Assembly: GCF_963924675.1 (NCBI RefSeq) | Contig: NC_089225.1 | Span: forward strand, 111,800,313 to 111,864,312 | From: Phocoena phocoena | Lineage: Eukaryota; Chordata; Mammalia; Artiodactyla; Phocoenidae | DNA length: 64,000 nucleotides | Reading direction: 5' to 3' | Shown: piece by piece, positions 56,579 to 64,000 of the stretch | Layout of the letters: every line of letters starts with the position of its first letter | Position numbering within the stretch: the stretch's first letter is position 1 | Made by a program: the position numbers and the translations under genes | The notes under the pieces: model-generated | Seen by the model: the letters and a program-made list of their open reading frames with translations, nothing else | Told to the model about the DNA's origin: nothing | Databases searched by the model: none

Positions 56579-57030
56579 CCACAGCCAATGAATCACTGAA
56601 CATGATGGAAGCTCAATGGTAAATTACCAAATTAAAACACAAATAGAAAAATAATGGAAAAAATAGAGAGAACAGAGAACCCAAAAGCTTTGGGGCAATA
56701 TCAAAAAGTCTAACATAAGTGTAATTGGCATCCCAGAAAGAAGAGAGAGGGAGAGAGAGAATCAGAAGAAATATTTGATGGAATAATGGATAAGGACTTA
56801 TTGAAACAGTGAAAGAAAGACATTAGACCACAGATCCAAGAAACTGAAAGGATCCCACAGTGACAAAGAGAAAATACACATAGACACATCATATTCTAAC
56901 CACCTAAAAATGAAAATAAAGAAAGAAACCTTGTAGGCATCAGATACAGATACATGACCAACATAAGAACAGAGATGAGAATCAGGGGACTTCTTATTGA
57001 AAACCATGCAAGGTAACTGCCACAGAGTGA
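56579..57030 (+). mobile_element. HAL1/L1M ORF1, continuation after the young L1
   Basis: Coding similarity of the host element resumes: 'AATGAATCACTGAACATGATGG', 'GGGGCAATATCAAAAAGTCTAACATAAGTGTAATTGGCATCCCAGAAAGAAGAGAGAGG', '..GACACATCATATTCTAACCACCTAAAAATG' and 'GGGGACTTCTTATTGAAAACCATGCAAGG'. This is the RRM and C-terminal domain region of ORF1, heavily mutated. Confidence 0.75.
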
Positions 57031-57605
57031 GAGAAAGACTGATCTTGACTGTCGCAGCTGACTACTATCCTCTGAGCTCTGTGTGTCAAGCTGACTCATG
57101 GCTCTCACAGAGTGACCACCTTCACCCCTCCTCAAGCACAGAGTGACTCTCCCATGCAGGGCCTCTACTGAGAGGCACATGTGGGCTTTTGCACACTTAT
57201 TTGATAAGGGAACATTCTGAAACAGTTACAGAAGAAAATGCTGTTGATAATTAAATTTCATTTCCAAGTGCAGTCAAGTCAAAATACATTATATAGTCAG
57301 CTGACCTGGGCACCAAAGAATAGACTTTCCAGCAGGAAAAAAAGACAAAATCAGAGTATCCCTGAAGGAGAGGTATTCCAGTCCAGAATACTGAGGTTGG
57401 CCTAATGCAGCACATTTCAGACTCCATGGGAAATAAAATCTAGAATGAAATTTTGTGACCTCTCAATGATTAGAGTTTTATTATTGTGGTTTTTAAAAGA
57501 AAAGAGAAATAGAATATGGATAATAAAGATTTATTTTTCAGTTCCATTTGCACTCTGCATATTTGTATTCAAACACTTTACACTGAGCCTTTCTACATTT
57601 AAGAA
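57031..57605. other. Unassigned stretch
   Basis: No repeat or exon recognised beyond the HAL1 remnant. Confidence 0.4.
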
Positions 57606-57810
57606 GGAATAAGGTAGTGGTTAAGACTCTTCTCAGTCCATGGCTCTCCCTCTTAACAGCTCTGACTTTGGAAATGTTACTTTGACTCTGAGTCTGTTTC
57701 TTCATCTTCAGAAATTTATGATGAGGATTAAATATAATTCCAGGGAAGTGATTAGCAAAATGTCTGGCCCCTTATAAACACCCAATAAATTGTAGTTGCC
57801 GTTAGCTTAA
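57606..57810 (+). mobile_element. MIR SINE
   Basis: 'GGTAGTGGTTAAGACTCTTCTCAGTCC', 'CTCTGACTTTGGAAATGTTACTTTGACTCTGAGTCTGTTTCTTCATCTTCAG', 'ATGATGAGGATTAAATATAA' and 'AATGTCTGGCCCCTTATAAACACCCAATAAAT' follow the MIR order. Confidence 0.8.
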
Positions 57811-58312
57811 CTATTATTTTTTTGTTTATTACATTATTATTTTCATTATTATTTGATCAGAGCCACTTTTATCTAAGCAAAGGTATAATCTGGTAACTGC
57901 TTCTCTTTGCCTTATTCCTTGGGTCTCTCCAAAGACCCGGGCACATTTTTCTGTGACTTTTCACAGTCACTGCTCATTCTCCTTTCTGAGGTCTGAAAGG
58001 TGAGTGCCAGCTCTGACACTGGAAGCTGGACAACTCTGTGCAGACCCAGGGCATCATGTGCTTTCCCTGTGAAGCAGCCAGAGAGCCTTTCCGTCCCTGC
58101 CTTTCCGCCCATGTGTGCTGCTTGTTAGCTTTGCCCATTTTTGAGGATGGGGTACAGTGGATTTGCATGAAGGGACCATATGAGCTTTAACCAAATCAGC
58201 ACTGCGTAGGGCTATAAAAATATGTCTCAGATTGTTTTGTTTGTGGCAATTATTATCAGGCTGACCTGTTATCTTATTTCCTGGCTTCACTTGCAATGAC
58301 GTTGTATTTTAG
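57811..58312. other. Unassigned stretch
   Basis: No named repeat or exon. It has an AT-rich start and ordinary composition thereafter. Confidence 0.4.
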
Positions 58313-58515
58313 ATCCGGGGTTAGCAAACTTTTCTGTAAAGGACTAGATGGCAAATATTTTGTGCTGTGTGGGCTACACACAATCCTGTTTCATATTCTT
58401 TTTATTTTTTTTCACCGCTCTTTAAAGATTTTTTTTTTAATTCTTAAGCTGTGGGCTATACAGAAACAGTCTAGGGGCCCAAACTGACCCAAAGGTTATA
58501 GTTTGCTGACCTTTC
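58313..58515. mobile_element. MER1-like non-autonomous hAT-Charlie element
   Basis: 'CCGGGGTTAGCAAACTTTTCTGTAAAGGACTAGATGGCAAATATTTTGTGCTGTGTGGGCTACAC' at the left is matched by the inverted counterpart 'GTTATAGTTTGCTGACC' at the right. The terminal inverted repeats and internal 'GTAAAGGGCCAGATAG'-type block are those of the MER1/Charlie group. The element is internally deleted to about 200 bp. Confidence 0.78.
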
Positions 58516-59474
58516 TTCTACTCTCTTATTTCCTTTGTATTAGACAGTTTGGCATCAAGAAGAATACACACTTAAACTTTTTTCTCTTTGCTTCCATTAA
58601 AAGTCAATCTTGTTTTTAGGTTTTCAGGAAACTGGGCTCTTTCAGAGATGTAATTGAAAGAGAAGAGGTATTTCATTGAAATAACTTTTGAAATACATTG
58701 TGTATATTTACAGACACTCACACACATATGATCTCTGTACTCCAAGTTAACAAAAATGTCCGAACTTTCTCAGCTGGTTTCCAGGTTTCCATGGGAACAC
58801 AGGTGAAAACAAAACGTATATCCTAAACAAGTACCAGGCTTTTTGGCTGATGAAACACTTTATGAGTTGACTTTGGTGGGGTGGGAGTTTCATTTCCATC
58901 ATTGCCTGCCTGGCCACCCCTCCTCCCTCCCCTCTCCTCCTCTCTCCCGCCCCCTCCTTCCTCTCCGTGTGCTCCCTTTGCCACATGTGTTCCCCATGGT
59001 CTCCCGTCTGCTGGTCTCTCCCTTTCCTCCCTCCTTCACCCTCTTCTTTATGCTGCCCTCGCTCTGTGAGCCTCTGAGATGAAGTTTAAACATCTGGTTT
59101 CCATCTCCCTGCACTGTTTAACTGAAGCCCAGCCGACCCAGATTTCCTGTTCATAAATCATGACTCATCTGGAACACACTCAGGACCACTTTGGGGACTG
59201 TTTACTCAGCGTATCTCCTTTTTTAGAACTGCTTCCCTTCCACTTTGTTTCAAGTTGGCTGCCATCTTCTACGTTGGTAAGTTTCTCAATTTTTATTTTC
59301 GAAATGTAGACAAAAGGAGAATGAATTCCTTTGATAGGGCATTGAAATAAATTGTATCAAAACTCGAGTTTGGCAGAACATGAGATTTTATGATAATACA
59401 AGTAGTGAAAAATTGGAGGACCACGTATATTGTGTTAATAAAATATTTGATATCTTAAACTTTTCAGAAGTAGA
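58516..59474. other. Unassigned stretch with a strong pyrimidine tract
   Basis: 58915-59065 is C/T-rich on the + strand, with long pyrimidine-only runs (for example 58919-58961). It could form triplex (H-DNA) structure or be a decayed (CCT)n repeat. No gene supported. Confidence 0.45.
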
Positions 59475-59690
59475 GGTGTTCACACATGATCATAGCTATA
59501 TGCCAGGTGGTGCTTAGAATGTTAACTCATTTAATTCTCACAACATTACCTCAGAACAGGTACTATTAACCTTGTTTTACAGATGAGGAAACGGAGGCCC
59601 AGAAAAGTTAAATTCCTTGCCCATACATTGAGTAAGTGGCAGTCGTGTGAAGAGACTCCAGACAGTCTGGCACCAGAACCTACTTTCTTA
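59475..59690 (-). mobile_element. MIR SINE
   Basis: 'ATATGCCAGGTGGTGCTTAGAATGTTAACTCATTTAATTCTCACAACATTACCTCAGAACAGGTACTATTAACCTTGTTTTACAGATGAGGAAACGGAGGCCCAGAAAAGTTAAATTCC' is a well preserved antisense MIR. A second MIR-like scrap ('CCCATTTCACAGATGGGGAAACCAAGGCACAGAGAAGTTCAG') follows at 59738-59780. Confidence 0.85.
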
Positions 59691-59780
59691 GACAGCAGAT
59701 TCAACTGCTTCTTATTTTCTTCAACTATAGACTTATTCCCATTTCACAGATGGGGAAACCAAGGCACAGAGAAGTTCAGT

Positions 59781-60254
59781 AAATGAAGCCATTGTAGCTA
59801 TTTTCAACTTTTTCTAAACATTGTCTCTTTCCTTCGTATTTCTGGTATATTTCAGTGCTGCGCTCTCTGTCTGGGTTTACACTAAATTTCCAAGAAGTCT
59901 TTTAATTCTTCTCTGTAGAATTAAAGTTTAAAAAACTATTTCCACTTTCATATTTTTCACAGAAACATGTGATGCATAGGTTTCTCTTAACCAACATCTC
60001 ATAAGAGAAATAAAATGAATGTCAAAATATTTTTAGCTAAAAATTGACCAAGTCAATCAGATGTTTCTCCTATGGTCATAATTATTTCAGAGGAAACTAA
60101 GAAAATGAAAATGTGAATTAAGGCAAAGGGCAGTGAGTTGTGCTCTAGTTCTTGATTGGGAAGGACTTGGCCATATGGCCATACATAACTTTAAGGGTCA
60201 TTGGAAAGCAGAGTTTTGGTGTGCATCCAAAGAAGAGGAGACTGGATTTTGCTG
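59781..60254. other. Unassigned stretch
   Basis: No repeat or exon recognised. Confidence 0.4.
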
Positions 60255-60405
60255 AACAGCTTCCAATCTCTATACAATGTTCTTCCACTAAAATGTAAGT
60301 TACTTGAAAACGGCAACTTTCTTTTGTTCACGGTTATATGCACAATGCCTAGGACAATGCCTAGAACATAGTAGACATTCGATAAATTCATTTTAAATGA
60401 AGGAA
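60255..60405 (+). mobile_element. L2 LINE 3' end
   Basis: 'CCACTAAAATGTAAGTTACTTGAAAACGGCAACTTTCTTTTGTTCACGGTTATATGCACAATGCCTAGGACAATGCCTAGAACATAGTAGACATTCGATAAATTCATTTTAAATGAAGG' is a good L2 3' end. Confidence 0.8.
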
Positions 60406-60845
60406 AAATATGAACATAAGCAAATTTGATTTGAATGTAACCTGAGAAGGCTTGGGCTACAGTCCAGGGCATATTTGAGAACAAACTACCCCAGACTCAC
60501 ACCCTGTTTATCTCCCCATGTGTACTTCCCGCAGATCATTAAATTCAGAACTAAGGAGATTCAAAAGCCACGAAGTTGCCCAAGTATGGGCAGTTCCCTT
60601 TAGGGGGCCGGACGAATAAAAATCATGATTATCCAAAATTTCTCGCGTTAAAGATTTACAAGTGTATACCCCAAAAATAGAAGAGAAAGGAACCTTGGCA
60701 ATATTTTAAGTACATAGGTCACTAGAAAACTCTCCAGCTTAGCTAAAAGAGTCTTGAGATTTTTCCATCAGTTTCCAGGATTCACCCCCATGTTTCCTGA
60801 TCTTCCATGCACCCCGGGAATGGATTAGAATGAGTGGTTACACAC

Positions 60846-60850
<5 letters not shown>
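60406..60850. other. Unassigned stretch
   Basis: No repeat or exon recognised up to the AC microsatellite. Confidence 0.4.

Positions 60851-60917
<67 letters not shown>
60851..60917. repeat. Perfect (AC)33 dinucleotide microsatellite
   Basis: An uninterrupted AC run of about 66 bp, with CACACCACAT immediately upstream and CACA just downstream. Long pure AC arrays are usually length-polymorphic. Thr/His and Val/Cys open frames through it are artefacts. Confidence 0.98.
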
Positions 60918-60964
60918 ACAGGAAATCTGCCTTTTTCAGTCCACGTCCAGGGCAATGTCTCAGC

Positions 60965-61345
60965 CCAGGGCTGGGCTCCTTCCTGGGGTCTCAAGGAGAG
61001 AATCTGGCCCCTTGGCCTCTCCTTCTTTGGAGGCTGCTAGCATTCTTTGGCTCATGGCCCCTTCCTCCACCTTCAAAGCCAGCCACACAGTATCGCTCTG
61101 ACCTGTTTCCATTATCATGCTTCACTCCCTGATTATGATCTCCGGCCTCCCTCTTCCACTTTTAAGGACCCTTGCGATTATATTGGGCCCACTCGGATAA
61201 TCCAAAATACTCTCCCTATCTGCTGTTTAACAAACTTAGTTCCATCTGCATCTCAATTCCCCTTCGCCATGTAATGGAGCATAGTCATGGGTTCCAGGGA
61301 TTAGGACGTAGACATCCTTGGGGGTCCATCATTCTATCTGCATCA
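60965..61345 (-). mobile_element. MLT1-type MaLR LTR
   Basis: This is the reverse complement of an MLT1 LTR: 'GGGTCTCAAGGAGAGAATCTGGCCCCTTGGCCTCTCC', 'GCATTCTTTGGCTCATGGCCCCTTCCTCCACCTTCAAAGCCAGC', 'ACTTTTAAGGACCCTTGCGATTATATTGGGCCCACTCGGATAATCC' and the close 'GGGATTAGGACGTAGACATCCTTGGGGG'. The 3' edge of the LTR (left here) is missing or obscured near the AC array. Confidence 0.87.
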
Positions 61346-61439
61346 AGGTTGAACAGCTAACAAGTAGAAGAGTTTGCATTCAAATACGAGTCCAATTACA
61401 AAACTCATAGTCATAACCATGACATTCTCCAGCCTCTCA

Positions 61440-61690
61440 TCTGGTTACCATGCTGCTGTTTCTGCCCCTTGAATGACTTCTTGGGACACTTCAAGCCTGC
61501 ATCCAAGACGTCTTCATTCTTCAAAGCTCAGCGTGACTTTCATCTCTGCCGTGGAGCATTTCCTGAGCACCAAAGCCATGGTCAAACCCCCATCTGTAAT
61601 CTTCCCTTCCAAGTGTTTGCAGAGTCTGGGATAACTGGAACCCAGCCTTACGCAGGCCACTTCATCTTCTACCACCTACCCATCTGGTTT
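61440..61690 (+). mobile_element. Possible L2 LINE fragment
   Basis: 'TCTTCATTCTTCAAAGCTCAGCGTGACTTTCATCTCTGCCGTGGAGCATTTCCTGAGCACC' resembles the L2 C-terminal coding region (the '..HSSRPSSNVTSSGKPSLT' type stretch). The match is weak. Confidence 0.4.
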
Positions 61691-62963
61691 TAAACCTTAG
61701 GAGTGAAAAGGACGAGAATAATCTTTCTTCTATAGGAAAGCTTTTCACATATATGCAGGAAATAACCAATGACCTCTCACCCCACGTCTTCTCTTTGCCA
61801 CGTAGAAGAGCTCTGTTTCCTCCAGGCATCCTCACAGACCAGGGACTGGTACCACCTCCACACCGTGGGCATTCTCTCCTGCACATACAAGTTTACCAGT
61901 GGGCTCCTTATGGAGTAGCAATTCCTTTGGTGTGGTCTAACCAGACGTCCACCTAGACACCATATTTCTCTAAACTCATGTGAGATCAAACTAGCTATTC
62001 AGTGGGTATTTCATAGTGTTTACTCAGATTTAACTGATAGTAACATTGATTAGAGTCCTTCAGATACTTGCAACATGCTATTACTATTATTCCTTTATCC
62101 TATATTGGAAGGTAGTTTATTTGTGTGATTTGGATGAGCAGATCCAAACAGAAGTATTCACATGTATGCCTATTAAAGTGGATTTTTACAGATTCAGCCC
62201 CCTTCAGTCAAGGTCTCCCTCCCAGTTTCACGCTACCTATAAATGTAAAAATAGTGACTTCTGTTTCCGTCCATGGCTCTGATAAAAATGCTCAATAGTC
62301 TAGAATTGGAGAGAGTTCTACAACACAAAGACCAAAAACCTTTGGGTGACTGAGTCAACAGCTCTTTCGGACACCATTAGCCAGCTAGGAATTCACCTCA
62401 TTAGCCCAGACTCCACCCCATATTTCTTCAGCATGTCCACAAGAAGATCATAAAAACTGGTCAAATACCTTGACAAGGAAGAGATGATTCACTATGCTGA
62501 CAACATTTCCCAGCTAAACGCTTATGAAAGAAAGAAATGAGATCTGGGTAGTGGACCCTGTACATCGAGTAGCTATTTTCCCCAGATCTTCCAGTGAATG
62601 AAATGCAGTTATAGAAATATTTTCAAACCAGTCACCTTACACAAAATTACAAGTATCTTTTTTTTAGTATTGTGGAAATTATAGAATCAAAGAGCAGAGT
62701 CATATAACCAAGTCTCCCTTCGATGCCTTTGGACATGTCAGTGTTCTGTCAATGAAACGAACGTAGTATCTGCTGTGCCTGTCTCCCTGGGCTGTGGTGA
62801 CTATCAATTTAGCCAAGATAATGAACCTGCACTGTGAAAGCCACAGCACTATGCATTTAAGGTGACCTTGACATTATCCGAGAACACCTTTCACGGCCCT
62901 GTCTCATTATCCTCAACCAGCTTGGGAACGCCATACGTATGGGTGCAAACCTCAGGTGAATTG
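61691..62963. other. Unassigned stretch
   Basis: 1.3 kb with no named repeat or supportable exon. Confidence 0.4.
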
Positions 62964-63186
62964 TAGTAGCAATAATTTCCTTAAAAATGCACCTACAGGC
63001 TTCCCTGGTGGCGCAGTGGTTGAGAGTCCGCCTGCCGATGCAGGGGGCGCGGGTTCGTGCCCCGGTCCGGGAGGATCCCACATGCCGCGGAGCGGCTGGG
63101 CCCGTGAGCCATGGCCGCTGAGCCTGCGCGTCCAGAGCCTGTGCTCCGCAACTGGAGAGGCCACAACAGTGAGAGGCCCGCGTACC

Positions 63187-63222
<36 letters not shown>

Positions 63223-63350
63223 CTACTACAGACGGACAGTTTGGGAGTTAAGAACAATTCATGTATTTTATGTTTTATTATATGAATTGCTCTTAACTTC
63301 CAAACTGTTCATATGTAGTAGGTGCAGTTTTAAGGAACTTATTGAAACTA
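62964..63350. repeat. Large imperfect palindrome with a SINE in its left arm
   Basis: The left arm is 62964-62996 plus 63227-63265 (the SINE and one target-duplication copy are excluded). The right arm is 63279-63350 and the loop about 13 nt (63266-63278). Over about 72 paired positions I count roughly 10 mismatches. Shared blocks include CCTTAAAA, TGCACCTACTACA, ACAGTTTGG and AAGTTAAGA. I do not recognise the sequence as a named MITE. The right arm runs directly into an L1 3' end. Confidence 0.9.
62983..63226 (+). mobile_element. Youngest-looking CHR SINE, 14-bp TSD, A-tail >25 nt
   Basis: The body at 62997-63212 starts GGCTTCCCTGGTGGCGCAGTGG with B box GGGTTCGTGCCCC and CpG-rich body. It ends GCGTACCGC plus a long uninterrupted A tail. 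The duplication AAAAATGCACCTAC is exact at 62983-62996 and 63213-63226. A high number of intact CpGs and the long pure tail suggest recent insertion, after the palindrome formed. Confidence 0.96.
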
Positions 63351-63539
63351 GAACTACTGTATATAAAATAGATAAACAACAAGGACACAGGGAACTCTAT
63401 TCAATATCTTGTAATAACCTAAATGGATAAGAATTTGAAAAAGAATATATATATATCTGAATCACTTTGCTGTACACGTGAAACTAACACAACATTGTAA
63501 ATTAACTATACATGAATTTAAAAAAATACAATTCATATA
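63351..63539 (+). mobile_element. 5'-truncated L1 3' end joined to the palindrome
   Basis: 'ACTGTATATAAAATAGATAAACAACAAGGACACAGGGAACTCTATTCAATATCTTGTAATAACC' and 'GAATCACTTTGCTGTACACGTGAAACTAACACAACATTGTAAATTAAC' is the L1 3' UTR type also seen at 4362 and 50291. The 3' flank ACAATTCATATA (63528-63539) matches ACAATTCATGTA in the palindrome's left arm (63254-63265) at 11 of 12 positions. That is a candidate target duplication spanning the right arm. Confidence 0.85.
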
Positions 63540-63869
63540 GCCGAAAACTTTAATAGTACTAATCCCAAGAGAAAGGTAATCCTTTTAATAGAACAATTTC
63601 TAATTCACAACCGAATTTGTATTTGTGAAAGTGCTTAAGCCGTAGTTGTGGCATCCTTGGGTTGGTTTGTCCAAAGAAAAGAGTTAGCCAATCACATTGA
63701 AAGGATACCTTTCATACGTGTGTGGTCACACCTGCTAGTTTAGCACCATTCAATAACCAGAGAGATGACCAACACAGAGGATGAGGGTTTGTTTTCTCCA
63801 ACTCTCATCTAAACACACAGAGCAGGGACCTGAGGTGTATGAAATGTGGTGAAACAAACATAATAGGCA
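63540..63869. other. Unassigned stretch
   Basis: No repeat or exon recognised. Confidence 0.4.
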
Positions 63870-64000
63870 AAAGACCAGCACTCTTCATTCATCAAGTGTG
63901 TGACCTTGACGGGGCCACTCCAAGTCTCAGAACTTAATTTCCTCATCTGTAAAATGGGTTCATTGTGCATTCTCCACACTGCACCTTCTTTATAGAGCTT
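63870..64000 (+). mobile_element. MIR SINE, cut by the window end
   Basis: 'AAAGACCAGCACTC..TCATCAAGTGTGTGACCTTGACGGGGCCACTCCAAGTCTCAGAACTTAATTTCCTCATCTGTAAAATGGG' is the MIR core and 3' part. The element probably continues beyond base 64000. Confidence 0.85.

Noticed and set aside
58513..58590. Possible exon after the MER1-like element
   Set aside because: No open frame of useful length and no splice-site pair.
60782..61132. (TH)n, (CV)n frames on both strands
   Set aside because: Produced by the AC microsatellite.

Overview
This is mammalian nuclear DNA, almost certainly from a cetacean, probably a toothed whale. Six near-identical copies of a tRNA-derived SINE are present: a head beginning GGGCTTCCCTGGTGGC, an RNA polymerase III B box reading GGTTCGTGCCC, about 200 bp, and an A tail. 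I recognise this as the CHR SINE family (Cetacea, Hippopotamus, Ruminants), in the form abundant in whales and dolphins. L1 3' ends of cetartiodactyl type, plus MIR, L2, MaLR LTRs and hAT-Charlie fragments, complete a typical eutherian repeat landscape. Base composition is moderately AT-rich. I see no CpG island, no CRISPR, no bacterial or phage features and no tRNA or rRNA gene.

I find no host protein-coding exon that I can support. Apart from relics of L1 ORF1 and ORF2, the open frames are short, lack recognisable domains, or are frames through SINEs, LTRs and microsatellites. The window reads as intergenic or deep-intronic DNA.

Layout: 0-8 kb holds two MaLR LTRs (521-1024, 3480-3847), a MER5-like hAT copy, an L1 3' end with a perfect 15-bp target-site duplication (TSD), an L2 end and the first CHR SINE. 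8-16 kb is a patchwork of old L1M/HAL1 fragments in both orientations, preceded by a TG-rich minisatellite. 16-32 kb carries MIRs, L2s, an antisense L1M 3' region, an L1 3' end and large unassigned stretches. 32-36 kb has a CpG-retaining segment and a diverged direct repeat, the copies about 1.8 kb apart. 36-49 kb has four CHR-type SINEs (one splitting a MaLR LTR), an ERV-like LTR, a CCAT/ATCT microsatellite, a small inverted-repeat element and an L1 3' end. 49.4-57.0 kb is a nest: an old HAL1/L1M, entered by an L1 3' end and by a near full-length L1 (50603-56578), which was itself entered by a CHR SINE. 57-64 kb has MIR, L2, MER1-like and MLT1 copies, a 33-unit AC microsatellite, and a large imperfect palindrome interrupted by a CHR SINE and joined to an L1 3' end.

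The points most worth checking are: the palindrome/L1 junction at 62964-63539, which looks like an L1 insertion that copied its own flank backwards; the fact that all twelve younger retrotransposons (six CHR, six L1 3' ends) lie on the + strand; the TA-flanked hairpin at 43363-43481; the direct repeat at 33.3/35.1 kb; and the CpG-retaining stretch near 33.05 kb. Repeat family names come from recalled consensus patterns, not from a search.
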